Part shown: positions 1 to 9,331 of the stretch, piece after piece
How positions within the stretch are numbered: position 1 is the stretch's first letter
Layout: the number at the start of each line of letters is the position of its first letter
Source: Enterococcus dongliensis
GTDB lineage: Bacteria; Bacillota; Bacilli; Lactobacillales; Enterococcaceae
DNA: 64,000 bases
Reading direction: 5' to 3'
Assembly (NCBI RefSeq): GCF_005405225.1
Contig: NZ_BJDQ01000001.1
Span: 149,046 to 213,045, forward strand
Translations under genes and position numbers: made by a program
The notes under the pieces: model-generated
What the model was told of the DNA's origin: nothing
Seen by the model: only the letters and a program-made list of their open reading frames with translations
Databases searched by the model: none

Positions 1-894
1 AATGCCAGATTCGTGTGCATACGCATTGTCACCGACAACTGCTTTGTTTTTAGGAACAGGAATACCCGAAAGATGAGCAACCAATTCACTTGTTCGTTTT
101 GTTTCATTTAATACGATGTTTGTTTCGCACTGATAAAAATCTTTGCGGATTGCTAATGCCAGTGCGACTTCCTCTAACGCTGTATTGCCAGCACGTTCGC
201 CGATACCATTGATGGCACCTTCAACACGATTTGCCCCGTTTTCAATCGCAGCTAGAGCATTTGCTGTAGCCATTCCTAGATCATCATGACAATGTGAAGA
301 AAAAGTAATTTCTTTTTCACTATGGATATTTTCAATCAATGACTTAAAAATAGCTCCATATTCAGTTGGGTTTGAATAGCCAACGGTATCAGGAATATTG
401 ATAATCGTGGCTCCAGCATCAATCGCTGTTTGGACAGCTTCTAACAAGAAACCTTTTTCAGTCCGTGAAGCATCTTCTGGCGAGAATTGAACTTTTTCAA
501 ATAAACTATGAGCATAACGAACATGTTCTTTAATAGAAGCTAACACTTCTTCACGTGTCATTTTTAATTTGTATTGCATATGGACATCACTCGTTGCTAG
601 GAAAACATGAATCTGTGGATCAACCGCTTCTTTTAGTGCTTCATACGCCCGATCAATATCTTTTTTCTGGCAACGTGCCAATCCTGTCACAGTCATTTTC
701 TTTACTTGTTGAGCGATGGTCTGGACAGCTTCAAAATCACCGGGTGAGGCGATGGGAAAGCCTGCCTCAATAACATCGATGCCCCATTTTTCTAGTTGAA
801 GTGCAATCTGAACTTTTTCTTTTGTATTAAAATTTACACCAGGTGTCTGTTCACCATCTCTTAATGTGGTATCAAAAAATTGAATCTTTCTCAC
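1..894 (-). CDS. leuA: 2-isopropylmalate synthase, N-terminal part (runs off left edge)
   Basis: This enzyme condenses acetyl-CoA with 2-ketoisovalerate, the first committed step of leucine synthesis in the cytoplasm. The reading frame starts at GTG 894 after the ribosome site GGAGGAAG and stays open to base 1, giving about 298 residues of a family that is usually about 510 long. The start reads [19 protein letters not shown], the typical HMGL-like catalytic opening with the DxxLRDGxQ metal and substrate motif. Further on is [15 protein letters not shown], which holds the HxH metal ligands. The C-terminal allosteric domain is outside the window. It is the first gene behind a leucine leader peptide and attenuator, so it probably heads a leu operon that runs leftward out of view. 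The family is certain; the rest of the operon is inferred. Confidence 0.95.
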   Translation of the reverse strand, partial: MRKIQFFDTTLRDGEQTPGVNFNTKEKVQIALQLEKWGIDVIEAGFPIASPGDFEAVQTIAQQVKKMTVTGLARCQKKDIDRAYEALKEAVDPQIHVFLATSDVHMQYKLKMTREEVLASIKEHVRYAHSLFEKVQFSPEDASRTEKGFLLEAVQTAIDAGATIINIPDTVGYSNPTEYGAIFKSLIENIHSEKEITFSSHCHDDLGMATANALAAIENGANRVEGAINGIGERAGNTALEEVALALAIRKDFYQCETNIVLNETKRTSELVAHLSGIPVPKNKAVVGDNAYAHESGI

Positions 895-924
895 TTTACT
901 TCCTCCTTCAGTCAAAACGGGTAT

Positions 925-968
925 AAAAAAAGCACTCCATCACAGAAAGACCATTTCTTCTGCGATGC
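925..968 (-). terminator. Attenuator terminator in the leuA leader
   Basis: On the minus strand CATCGCAGAA (967-958) pairs with TTCTGTGATG (947-938) and is followed by seven T residues (931-925). It lies between the leader peptide and leuA, where an attenuation terminator belongs. A competing hairpin, GGGACTT with AAGTCCC (1010-1004 and 985-979), lies just upstream and begins at the leader peptide stop codon. Confidence 0.85.
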
Positions 969-1012
969 AATGCGAATAGGGACTTCATGAAATAAATTTC
1001 AGAAAGTCCCAC

Positions 1013-1057
1013 CTATAATAATAAAGTTGCGTTATAAGATATTGTTGATTTTGTCAT
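1013..1057 (-). CDS. leuL: Leucine leader peptide (14 aa)
   Basis: A 14-codon frame, MTKSTISYNATLLL, ends with three consecutive TTA leucine codons directly before TAG. It starts at ATG 1057 behind a GGTGG ribosome site, about 40 bases after the predicted transcription start. Such peptides sense charged tRNA-Leu. Stalling on the Leu codons would alter folding of the following hairpins (979-1010 and 925-968) and let transcription reach leuA. A comparable leader controls leu genes in Lactococcus. The Leu run, terminator and promoter are seen directly; the mechanism is inferred. Confidence 0.85.
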   Translation of the reverse strand: MTKSTISYNATLLL

Positions 1058-1104
1058 AGCAACCACCCGTTTATTGTCAGAATTTTTAAAAAATTATTGT
1101 ACTC

Positions 1105-1134
1105 ATCGTATAAAAAAAATTAAACCTTGTCAAG
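1105..1134 (-). promoter_or_regulatory. Promoter of the leu leader
   Basis: On the minus strand TTGACA (1134-1129) and TACGAT (1110-1105) are 17 bases apart. Transcription would start near 1098 and read the leader peptide and then leuA. Confidence 0.8.
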
Positions 1135-1139
1135 CGTAT

Positions 1140-1808
1140 AATTAAAAAAAGATTAGATTTTATTTATAAAAACTCATTTAATATCATAGAAAGAAATACA
1201 AAACAGTCAATGAGGGGATCTTCACTCCATAGATAAAAAAGCGAATCTACGCTTGTTTTGAATCATTTTTTTGACTAGCAGATGTATCCGAATAAAAAAT
1301 TGATGAGTCTCATTAGGAAATCTAGATCTATTTATTAAAAAACAATGGCTAAATCTGACTAGTTAGTTATAATTCCAGAATGGTCTTAGGAAAGAGAAAT
1401 GGGGGAATATTTTAGTTTTGAGCTTTGTCTAAGAGGTACGACGAAGATGATATAGGTAGGGGATGTGTGAATATATGTACGTTTTAAAAATAACTGAAAG
1501 TCGAATTTTCATGATATTTCCAGGAAATATAGAGTTAAAATTTCAAAGAACGAAAGTGATTATGGGGGTTTCTAAGAGATTTGATAATGAATTACATATA
1601 TAAGCCACAACGGTCGAACCAATTTAAGACGAGATATTGTTCAGGCATTGTGACTAAGTTTGACTAAAAATGGTATGATGACTCCAAATCTAAACTTGAT
1701 CTTTTCAAATCAACAAAATTTTATAAAGGTTGTATCCTTTCAGTTAGTGCTTAGTCTGAGAAAAATTACTTCTCGTTAATTTATTTTTGAATACTATAAA
1801 AATTGTGA
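1140..1808. other. Long AT-rich intergenic stretch without a recognisable gene
   Basis: Between the leu promoter and the promoter at 1809 I see no frame with a credible ribosome site, no RNA gene and no mobile-element ends. It may be decayed DNA or carry upstream control for either neighbour. Confidence 0.5.
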
Positions 1809-1836
1809 TTAACTAACACTAGGATTTTGGTATAAT
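1809..1836 (+). promoter_or_regulatory. Extended -10 promoter
   Basis: TATAAT at 1831-1836 is preceded by TG (1828-1829), an extended -10 box. A weak -35 (TTAACT, 1809-1814) lies 16 bases upstream. It serves the membrane protein starting at 1869. Confidence 0.65.
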
Positions 1837-1868
1837 GAAAACATCATTTTTAAAGAAAAGGTGTAATA

Positions 1869-3617
1869 ATGAGTTCAAAGATAAGTAAAAAAGAAGTTTT
1901 AAGAATGTTACTATTCCTTGCAATTGTCGTATTTTTGATGATATCAATACAAGTGTATAAGAAAGCCATTTTTCTAGGCGATGATATAACTTTTCATTAT
2001 CAGAGATTCTATGAAATGTTTATGCAAATAAAGAATGGAAATATGAATTATTTTCAGTCAATCTACTCGTTCAATAGTAGTGGAAGGATTATCAATGCTT
2101 TATATGGATATGATTTTGCTTTTATTCAAGGAATAATCTTATTTTTATTTAGGTCATGGGCGAAGTTCCAAATAGTGACTTCATTTTTATGTTTTTATAC
2201 AAGTGGAGTTTCAATGTATTTCTTAGCACGGACGATTAAATTAAGTCCGAAATTTTCGTTTATTGGATCTGTTATGTATATGACCACGTCGGTTGTTTCT
2301 TCGTATCCCTTATACCAAGCATTTAATGGGTGGGGAGCTGCTTTCGTACCGCTATTATTTATTCCTGCAATAAAATCTGTGGTTGATTCAAAAGAGAGAA
2401 TTAATCCGGTTTATCTTGCTATTCCAGTCAGTATTTTATTGTCTGTTCATACTCTGTCTGCACTCATTGGTGTTTTAGCGATTGTTCCATTTTATATTGT
2501 AAGTTTCTTATTAGAAAAAAATAAATTAAGATGGATAAAAAATGGGTTTATAGCAGTACTATTAACTTTGTTGATGGTTGCAAATACGATTTTCAGCTAT
2601 GTAGATGTGTACTCATCGAACAAAATATACGGTCCCACATTGATACAAAAGATGTCTGATTTTAGTGCTATACCAACTTTAGGTGGAAATGATTTGAAAA
2701 GCTTAGGTCTGGTTGTTTCAATTGTTTTCATTTTCCAGATAGCCTACTCAATTTTAAATTGGAAAAAATACCCACTAATTTATAAGTTAATAAATTCAGT
2801 GGGAATAGTATTTTTGATTTTATCATCTACTATTATTCCTTGGGATGCTTTAGCAGCGAGACTTGATTTTCTACAAGTTTTACAATTTCCGCATAGATTC
2901 CTAATGATAACCTATGTTTTACTATTACTAGGTTTTCTAATATCTATGAGTAGTCTATACAGTAAACTAGAAGAAGCAAATAAAAATGTTCTATTTTCAA
3001 TTGTGGTAACAATTACCGGATTAATGATTTTTGGGTTAAACAGTGCGATCACAAATAAGACTACAATTTGGTTCAGCGATTCACCTCAAAATAATGGAAA
3101 TAACGGGTATGCGCTTAGGGAAAGAAATCCACAGAAAATTCGAGATGGATTCAAAGATAAAGATTTAACAAAAGCATTTGGTATTGTTGTAAAGGGTACA
3201 AGTGATTATCTTCCTATGCCAAAAAATGAAGATGCAAAGAGCCTTCTAGATAAGGGGCCTTATGGAATGTACTATAGAGAAATAGTAGATAATCAAATTG
3301 GTTATAAAAAGAAGATTTCTGATAATGGATCAATAATTATAAGCTGGAAAAACAATGATGAAAAAACTGTAGAAAAAGTAGTACCAGTCATTATTTACGG
3401 GCACTCAATTGTAAGATTAAACGGTACTGAAATCAAGCCTAGTGATCTTCCCAAAACAGATATTGGAGTAGCAAAAGTAAAATCAAAACCTGGTATGAAT
3501 GAACTAGTTGTTGGCTATAAACCTTTCTTCAGTATGAAAATTATATTTGTTTTAAAAATAATTGGATTAATTTCATCAGCTGTATTTCTGTTCTTAAATA
3601 GAAAAAGAAAACACTAA
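1869..3617 (+). CDS. Polytopic membrane protein, GT-C / YfhO-like
   Basis: This 582-residue protein has about ten to twelve hydrophobic segments (first at residues 12-30, last at about 555-578) and a soluble stretch at about 395-545. The first outside loop holds GDDITFHYQRFYE, an acidic-His-Arg pattern like that of GT-C glycosyltransferases, which take sugars from lipid carriers. The LQFPHRFLM segment near residue 337 is typical of the YfhO / 6-pyruvoyl-tetrahydropterin-synthase-related membrane family. A likely role is modifying a cell-wall polymer outside the membrane, but the substrate is unknown. It converges on a GtrB-like transferase that could supply the lipid-linked sugar. The start ATG follows AAAAGG. 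Base composition is more AT-rich than most neighbours. The family is a moderate call. Confidence 0.7.
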   Translation: MSSKISKKEVLRMLLFLAIVVFLMISIQVYKKAIFLGDDITFHYQRFYEMFMQIKNGNMNYFQSIYSFNSSGRIINALYGYDFAFIQGIILFLFRSWAKFQIVTSFLCFYTSGVSMYFLARTIKLSPKFSFIGSVMYMTTSVVSSYPLYQAFNGWGAAFVPLLFIPAIKSVVDSKERINPVYLAIPVSILLSVHTLSALIGVLAIVPFYIVSFLLEKNKLRWIKNGFIAVLLTLLMVANTIFSYVDVYSSNKIYGPTLIQKMSDFSAIPTLGGNDLKSLGLVVSIVFIFQIAYSILNWKKYPLIYKLINSVGIVFLILSSTIIPWDALAARLDFLQVLQFPHRFLMITYVLLLLGFLISMSSLYSKLEEANKNVLFSIVVTITGLMIFGLNSAITNKTTIWFSDSPQNNGNNGYALRERNPQKIRDGFKDKDLTKAFGIVVKGTSDYLPMPKNEDAKSLLDKGPYGMYYREIVDNQIGYKKKISDNGSIIISWKNNDEKTVEKVVPVIIYGHSIVRLNGTEIKPSDLPKTDIGVAKVKSKPGMNELVVGYKPFFSMKIIFVLKIIGLISSAVFLFLNRKRKH

Positions 3618-3623
3618 ATAAAA

Positions 3624-3666
3624 ACAAGACTAAGGGAAGGTCTTTCTACCTTTAGTCTTGTTTTTG
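3624..3666. terminator. Bidirectional terminator between convergent genes
   Basis: CAAGACTAAGG and CCTTTAGTCTTG form a long stem followed by TTTTTG on the plus strand and preceded by an A-rich tract. It overlaps the last codons of the minus-strand glycosyltransferase and can end both transcripts. Confidence 0.85.
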
Positions 3667-4593
3667 TTCTTTATCTTTTTCAGTTTCTTTTACAATATAG
3701 ACAGGTCTTTTTTTTGTTTCAAGGAATATCTTTCCTAAATATTTTCCAATTATTCCTATACTTAGTAATTGAATACCTCCAATAAATAGAACTATTGTAA
3801 CCATTGATGGCCAACCACTTGTGGGATCGCTAAAAAGAAGAGCACGTACAACGATAAAAATCATAGATAGAAGGGCTGCAAAACAAGAAAATGCACCTAT
3901 AATGGATGCAATGTTCAGTGGCGTCTCTGAGAAATTTACAATACCATCTATTGAGTAATTAAATAATTTCCAAAACGACCAAGTGGTTTCGCCAACGATT
4001 CGTTCACGATTCTCAAATGAAATATATTCTGTCTTATATCCTACCCAACTAAACAGACCTTTTGAAAAACGATTATATTCAGTCAATTCTAAAACGGAGT
4101 CAACCATTTGTCTGGTCATAAGGCGGTAATCTCTCGCCCCATCTACCATCTCTGTATCGCTAATTTTATTGATTAACTGATAAAACTTTCTTGCAAAAAA
4201 ACTTCTAATTGGAGGCTCACCTGTTCGATCAGCTCTGCGAGTACCTACGCAGTCAATGTCTGTCGTCTCAATCATTTCAACCATTTGAGGCAATAATTCA
4301 GGAGGGTCCTGTAAATCGACATCCATAACAGTGACTAAATCCCCTTTAGAAGCCTGTAAACCTGCGTAAAGAGCAGCTTCTTTACCAAAATTACGTGAGA
4401 AAGAGATGTAGCGAACATTTTCATGTTCTGAGGCTATCTTTCGTAATATTTCCAGCGTTCTATCACTTGATCCGTCGTTGATAAAGATATATTCGAATTC
4501 ATGGGAGAGTCTATCTTTCAATTTTTCCATTTCTGAAAAATATAGTGGGATAGACTCCTCTTCGTTAAAGCATGGAATGATTATTGAAATCAT
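3652..4593 (-). CDS. GtrB/DPM1-like family 2 glycosyltransferase
   Basis: A 313-residue membrane-anchored transferase of the bactoprenol-sugar type. It would move a sugar from a nucleotide donor to undecaprenyl phosphate on the inner membrane face. The N-terminal GT-A domain begins MISIIIPCFNEEESIP; DVDLQDPPE near residue 92 carries the acidic metal-binding motif. Two C-terminal transmembrane segments (about 228-252 and 262-287) match the GtrB/CsbB layout. Length is normal for the family. ATG 4593 begins shortly after the gap with tRNA-Lys. No GtrA-like flippase is next to it; the neighbouring GT-C-like protein at 1869-3617 may be the acceptor enzyme. Function in polymer glycosylation is inferred. 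Confidence 0.88.
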   Translation of the reverse strand: MISIIIPCFNEEESIPLYFSEMEKLKDRLSHEFEYIFINDGSSDRTLEILRKIASEHENVRYISFSRNFGKEAALYAGLQASKGDLVTVMDVDLQDPPELLPQMVEMIETTDIDCVGTRRADRTGEPPIRSFFARKFYQLINKISDTEMVDGARDYRLMTRQMVDSVLELTEYNRFSKGLFSWVGYKTEYISFENRERIVGETTWSFWKLFNYSIDGIVNFSETPLNIASIIGAFSCFAALLSMIFIVVRALLFSDPTSGWPSMVTIVLFIGGIQLLSIGIIGKYLGKIFLETKKRPVYIVKETEKDKEQKQD

Positions 4594-4846
4594 AAAAAAC
4601 CTCTCTAATTTAAAAATAAATTATTTCCAAGTATAACATATTGAATGAAATATGCGGCAATGAATTATTTATATCCATTGTTGTAAGCAGCACAAAAAAT
4701 CTTACAGTGAATTTTCTAGATATTAACAGTCGTAATCTATAAGTTTTCTTGATATAAATCTGGTTGAGGAAAATTATACAAAGTATTTATCTTACGGATA
4801 AACCCTGGTATATGTTAATGACTATATTTTTTGAAAACTGCCCTTG
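4594..4846. other. Intergenic DNA with no visible gene
   Basis: The DNA between the glycosyltransferase start and the tRNA terminator is AT-rich, with no frame or RNA gene I can support. Confidence 0.5.
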
Positions 4847-4913
4847 AGACAAAAAAATACCACATCAAGCGTTTTTTTCTAAACTACCGAAGTAGCCAAA
4901 AACGCTTATGTGG
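4847..4913 (-). terminator. Terminator after tRNA-Lys
   Basis: CCACATAAGCGTTTTT pairs with AAAAACGCTTGATGTGG on the minus strand with one bulged base and is followed by TATTTTTTT. It lies just downstream of the tRNA. Confidence 0.85.
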
Positions 4914-4931
4914 CGTGGGTTTGGCACCCAA

Positions 4932-5004
<73 letters not shown>

Positions 5005-5156
5005 AAACAAAGTACTTTCATATGGTAGCATTGCAAAAAAAAAAAAGCAAGATGAAACTAAAAAAAATTCCTTAAAACCGTTTTAATTATCTAGTTTCTA
5101 AAACTATATTGTATAATTATCATAATTTTGTTAAACTACCGATGAAAGGGGTTCAA

Positions 5157-5708
5157 ATGATGGAAGATACAAAGCTTAGATCATGGGCAGAAGGATTGAA
5201 AGAATTACGCTTGCCTCGCTGGGAAGAGCTGCCTGAATTAGAATTATATATGGATCAAGTAATCACCTTAGTTGATCGCTACTTAGCGCCGTTGATTGAA
5301 GATGAGAAACACCAACTTTTATCTAGCGCGATGGTCAATAATTATGTGAAACATAAACTAGTCCCGCCACCAAATAAAAAAAGATACAACCGAAACCATT
5401 TGGCGTATTTGATTGCAATCACGTTGTTAAAACAAGTTTTTGCAATTCCCGACATCAATGAATTGATTCGGATGCAATTAGCAATCAACGAACCCAAAGA
5501 TGCGTATAACGGTTTTTGTACAGTACAAGAAGAAGCATTAATCCAAGTAGCTAAAATTGTTCTAGGAGAAGAAGTCAGTTTGACACGCAGGAGCAAGGAT
5601 TTTTATTACTTAGCAATGGAAAGCGCTGTCGCTTCATTTACACAAAAAATGTTAGCTGAAAAAATCATTCAATTAGATAAAGAGAAAGAAGGCGAAAATG
5701 ATGAGTGA
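5157..5708 (+). CDS. DUF1836 domain protein
   Basis: A 183-residue soluble protein that fits the DUF1836 family, a MerR-like helix-turn-helix group of unknown job in Firmicutes. The central part, with PPPNKKRYNRNHLAYLI and the segment around IPDINELI, is its recognisable core. I place the start at ATG 5157, behind GAAAGGGG (5144-5151); the upstream ATG at 5109 overlaps a TATAAT promoter box and lacks a ribosome site. Its end overlaps the DegV gene by 11 bases, so the two are translated together. A regulatory role in lipid metabolism is only suggested by that partner. Confidence 0.8.
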   Translation: MMEDTKLRSWAEGLKELRLPRWEELPELELYMDQVITLVDRYLAPLIEDEKHQLLSSAMVNNYVKHKLVPPPNKKRYNRNHLAYLIAITLLKQVFAIPDINELIRMQLAINEPKDAYNGFCTVQEEALIQVAKIVLGEEVSLTRRSKDFYYLAMESAVASFTQKMLAEKIIQLDKEKEGENDE

Positions 5709-6555
5709 AAAAATTGCGATTCTCGTTGATTCTGGGACAGATGTTCCCAAAGAAGTTATAGAAAGCGGCCCCTTTTTTATGGTGCCTTTACGGATCATTT
5801 TTAGTGATCGAGAGTATCGTGATGGGATCGATATTAGTTCAGATACTATTTTTCCACTGATCAAAAAAGAGTTGCCTACGACTTCTTTGCCTGATGGGGA
5901 GCTGATCCATCAAGTCTTTGACAAAATCAAAGAGCAAGGATATACACATGTAATCATTGTTACGATCTCTAGCGGATTAAGTGGGACGTATAATGCATTG
6001 CGAGTACTTGGCGAACACTATGAAGGATTGGTCTTTCATTCGATTGATACGAAAAATGTAGGAATCGGAGCGGGGATATTAGCCATTTATGCAGGGGATT
6101 TGGTGAAACAAGGGAAATCTTTTTCTGAAGTCATCAATGAAACAGAAAGTAAGATCACAAAGACAAAAATCTTTTTCAATGTTGATACGTTGGAATATTT
6201 ACAAAAAGGCGGTCGGATTGGTTTAGTGGCTTCCTTATTAGGCAGTGCGTTAAAATTAAAACCAATCATCTCATGTAATTCAGAAGGCATCTATTATACA
6301 GTCGCAAAGGTACGAGGATTAAATAAGAGTATCGACAAGACAATCGGGTTAGTGAAAGAACATATTGGTAATCATAAACGCTTCAATTTAGCAGTGACAC
6401 AAGCAGATGCATTGGAAACAGCCGAGAAGATCCGCCAACGTCTACATGAATTATTCCCAACAGCGGAAAATATTTATTTTGGTAAAGTTTCACCGGCATT
6501 ATCGGTTCACACTGGACCTGGTTCAGTAGGAGTCGTCTGTCAAGTATTGGATTGA
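5698..6555 (+). CDS. DegV family fatty-acid-binding protein (FakB-like)
   Basis: A 285-residue DegV protein. Members bind a fatty acid and present it to the kinase FakA, so exogenous fatty acids can enter phospholipids. Family marks are DSGTDVP at the N-terminus, the SSGLSGTYN loop near residue 94 and YLQKGGRIG near 165. Length is normal. Two adjacent ATG codons (5698, 5701) follow AAGGCG; I keep the first. It overlaps the DUF1836 gene and is closed by a terminator. Which fatty acid it prefers cannot be read from the sequence. Confidence 0.9.
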   Translation: MMSEKIAILVDSGTDVPKEVIESGPFFMVPLRIIFSDREYRDGIDISSDTIFPLIKKELPTTSLPDGELIHQVFDKIKEQGYTHVIIVTISSGLSGTYNALRVLGEHYEGLVFHSIDTKNVGIGAGILAIYAGDLVKQGKSFSEVINETESKITKTKIFFNVDTLEYLQKGGRIGLVASLLGSALKLKPIISCNSEGIYYTVAKVRGLNKSIDKTIGLVKEHIGNHKRFNLAVTQADALETAEKIRQRLHELFPTAENIYFGKVSPALSVHTGPGSVGVVCQVLD

Positions 6556-6576
6556 TTTAGTGAATGCTAGTCAAGA

Positions 6577-6598
6577 AACTATACTCATAAGTATAGTT
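6577..6598. repeat. Perfect inverted repeat, possible operator
   Basis: AACTATACT and AGTATAGTT form 9-bp arms around a 4-base loop. No T-run follows directly, so it looks more like a protein-binding palindrome or processing hairpin than a terminator. Confidence 0.45.
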
Positions 6599-6636
6599 AA
6601 CTAAAAAAAGACTCAGTTGAAAAACTAGTTATAGCT

Positions 6637-6670
6637 AAGAGATCGTGGCAAATGTCATGATCTCTTCTTT
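6637..6670 (+). terminator. Terminator after the DegV gene
   Basis: AAGAGATCGTG pairs with CATGATCTCTT, followed by CTTTC and a T-rich tail. It separates the DegV gene from walR. Confidence 0.75.
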
Positions 6671-6794
6671 CATTTTTTATTAAGTAATACTTGTAAAAAA
6701 ACCGTCGTCTATTTGAAAAGATGAAACAGTACTGAAATTATTGTATAATAGGAAGGCGTACATACAACTTTATAAAGGTATGAGGTGACTCTTA

Positions 6795-7499
6795 GTGAAA
6801 AAAATTCTAGTAGTTGACGATGAAAAGCCGATTTCGGACATCGTAAAATTTAATTTAACCAAAGAAGGCTATGAAGTCTTTACCGCGTATGACGGTGAAG
6901 AAGCCTTGAAAAAAGTCGAAGAAGTCAATCCAGATCTAATTTTATTAGATTTGATGTTGCCTAAAAAAGACGGTTTAGAAGTAGCTCGTGAAGTACGCAA
7001 GACTCATGAGATGCCAATCATTATGGTTACAGCAAAAGATTCTGAGATTGATAAAGTTTTAGGCTTAGAATTAGGAGCAGATGACTATGTGACCAAACCA
7101 TTCTCCAATCGGGAGTTGATTGCTCGAGTCAAAGCCAATTTACGTCGTGGCGGACAAGCGCCTAAAGAAGAAGAACAAACGACGCAAAGTGATTTGACAA
7201 TCGGTGAACTAACGATTCATCCAGATGCTTATATGGTAACTAAACATGGTGATACGATTGAACTGACCCATCGTGAATTTGAGTTATTGCATTATCTAGC
7301 TAAGCACATTGGTCAAGTAATGACGCGGGAACATTTATTGCAAACAGTTTGGGGCTACGATTATTTCGGTGATGTGCGCACAGTGGACGTGACGGTTCGG
7401 CGTTTGCGGGAAAAAATCGAAGACAATCCAAGTCATCCGACCTATTTAGTAACAAGACGTGGTGTAGGTTATTACCTGCGCAACCCTGAACAGGAGTAA
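6795..7499 (+). CDS. walR: WalR response regulator (YycF)
   Basis: This 234-residue OmpR-type regulator is the output half of the essential WalRK system, which controls cell-wall hydrolases in low-GC Gram-positives. The receiver domain (1-120) has the acidic pocket at D8-D9, phospho-acceptor D52 in LLDLMLP, and K102 in DYVTKPF. The winged-helix domain (about 130-230) ends in [20 protein letters not shown]. The start is GTG 6795, after GAGGTGA. A TATAAT box lies at 6744-6749 without a clear -35. It heads a tight operon with walK two bases on, yycH, yycI and walJ. Confidence 0.97.
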   Translation: MKKILVVDDEKPISDIVKFNLTKEGYEVFTAYDGEEALKKVEEVNPDLILLDLMLPKKDGLEVAREVRKTHEMPIIMVTAKDSEIDKVLGLELGADDYVTKPFSNRELIARVKANLRRGGQAPKEEEQTTQSDLTIGELTIHPDAYMVTKHGDTIELTHREFELLHYLAKHIGQVMTREHLLQTVWGYDYFGDVRTVDVTVRRLREKIEDNPSHPTYLVTRRGVGYYLRNPEQE

Positions 7500-7501
7500 G
7501 T

Positions 7502-9331
7502 ATGGAAAAGAAAGTCCGTTTTTACCGATCAGTCAATTTTAAGATTGCTTTTTCATTTATCTTGATCTTACTGATTTCGATTGAGATCATCGGTGCTTAT
7601 TTTATTCGTGGACTTGAAAAATCAACCATCGATAATTTCACCAAAGATATGAATCAGCGAGTGTCGCTGTTGAGTACGACATTAGGAACTGCGATGGCAG
7701 AAGATAGCGAGAATGAAGGCGTGCAATTGCAACGCATCCTTGAGAATAACACTGCTGCAGACATTACTGAGATGTGGGTAGTAGATGATAAAGGAATTGT
7801 GATAGCTACTAATGATGTGGGACAAAAGGATTCTATCGTTGGAAAGAAAAATGAATACAGCGATATCGATGATTTTTCAATCAAACAATATGTGACACTG
7901 GATGATAATAATAAACGAGTGTGCATTAATGTCCAACCTATTCAGTCCCCGACCGGCGATTCGGCTGTGATCGGGGCTCTTTATGTTAAAAGCGACATCG
8001 AACAAAAATATACTGAAATCAGCAACACGGCGCTGATTTTCTTTACGGCTTCTTTGATTGCAGGGTTGATTTCAATCGTAGTCTCATTACTGGTGGCACG
8101 ATCAATCACAAAGCCGATTAAAGAAATGCAAAAACAAGCTGTTCGGATCGCTCAAGGCGATTATTCAGAAAAAGTAGATGTCCAAGGTCATGATGAATTG
8201 AGTCAATTGGCTGAGACGTTTAATAAATTATCCGATCGGATTGAAGATGCCCAAGACACGATGGAAGCTGAACGTAATCGTTTGGACAGTGTCTTGACCC
8301 ATATGACAGACGGGGTTATTGCGACCGATCGTCGTGGAAAAGTTATAACCATTAACGAGATGGCGTTGTCGTTATTAGATACCACTAGCGAACAAGCAAT
8401 TGGTCAATCAATTTTAACTTTGCTTGATTTGGAAGAAGAGTATACGTTACGGAAATTGCTCGAAACGCCAGATGAAATCTTGATTGATCGTTCAAAATCT
8501 GAGTTAGAGGAAGATCGTATGACTTTACGGTCAGATTTTGCAATGATTCGTCGTGAATCTGGTTTTATCAGCGGGTTAGTGGTCGTATTGCATGATGTTA
8601 CCGAACAAGAAAAAACAGCAGAAGAGCGGCGACAGTTTGTCTCAAATGTTTCTCATGAACTACGGACACCATTAACAAGCGTTCGCAGTTATTTAGAAGC
8701 ATTGGAAGAAGGCGTCTGGAAAGATGAAAATGTTGCTCCGCAGTTTATCCATGTAACTTTAGGAGAGACTGATCGGATGATCCGCATGATCAATGACCTG
8801 TTGAATCTTTCTCGCATGGACTCAGGAGCGCAACAATTAGATCTCGAATTGGTGAATTTTAATGAACTCGTTGATTATGCCTTGGATCGATTTGATATGA
8901 TGGTGAATAATCAAGAAAAGAATTACCGTATCGTCCGTGAATTTACAGAACGTGATCTATGGGTCGAGATTGATACAGATAAGATCATGCAAGTGATCGA
9001 TAATATTATGAATAATGCCATCAAATACTCCCCCGATGGCGGCAAGATCGAGGTCCACTTAATGGAGACCCATAATAATGTAGTCTTGAGCATTTCTGAT
9101 GAAGGACTGGGGATTCCTAAAAAAGATTTGGAAAAAGTTTTTGAACGTTTTTATCGAGTAGACAAAGCGCGAGCGCGTCAACAAGGTGGGACAGGACTCG
9201 GGCTAGCAATTTCTAAAGAAGTCATGAAAGCTCATCAAGGACAAATCTGGGTAGAAAGTGTCGAAGGCAAGGGATCCACTTTTTATATTTCTTTACCTTA
9301 TGAACCTTACGAGGAGGATATTTGGGAATGA
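7502..9331 (+). CDS. walK: WalK sensor histidine kinase (YycG)
   Basis: A 609-residue membrane kinase that phosphorylates WalR. It shows transmembrane segment 1 (about 12-34), an extracellular sensor domain, transmembrane segment 2 (about 178-202), HAMP (about 203-255), a PAS domain (about 260-370), and a HisKA domain with phospho-acceptor H385 in VSHELRTPL. The ATPase domain has NIMNNAIKYSPDGG and GTGLGLAIS. This is the full Enterococcus/Bacillus layout. It starts two bases after the walR stop and overlaps yycH by 4 bases. YycH and YycI would adjust its activity at the membrane. Confidence 0.97.
   Translation: MEKKVRFYRSVNFKIAFSFILILLISIEIIGAYFIRGLEKSTIDNFTKDMNQRVSLLSTTLGTAMAEDSENEGVQLQRILENNTAADITEMWVVDDKGIVIATNDVGQKDSIVGKKNEYSDIDDFSIKQYVTLDDNNKRVCINVQPIQSPTGDSAVIGALYVKSDIEQKYTEISNTALIFFTASLIAGLISIVVSLLVARSITKPIKEMQKQAVRIAQGDYSEKVDVQGHDELSQLAETFNKLSDRIEDAQDTMEAERNRLDSVLTHMTDGVIATDRRGKVITINEMALSLLDTTSEQAIGQSILTLLDLEEEYTLRKLLETPDEILIDRSKSELEEDRMTLRSDFAMIRRESGFISGLVVVLHDVTEQEKTAEERRQFVSNVSHELRTPLTSVRSYLEALEEGVWKDENVAPQFIHVTLGETDRMIRMINDLLNLSRMDSGAQQLDLELVNFNELVDYALDRFDMMVNNQEKNYRIVREFTERDLWVEIDTDKIMQVIDNIMNNAIKYSPDGGKIEVHLMETHNNVVLSISDEGLGIPKKDLEKVFERFYRVDKARARQQGGTGLGLAISKEVMKAHQGQIWVESVEGKGSTFYISLPYEPYEEDIWE

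Noticed and set aside
555..773. 72-codon plus-strand frame inside leuA
   Set aside because: It is antisense to conserved leuA sequence and lacks a ribosome site.
979..1015. Possible T-box (AGGTGGGAC) in the leuA leader
   Set aside because: The UGGG would need a tRNA discriminator C, while tRNA-Leu has A. The Leu-rich leader peptide explains the leader better.
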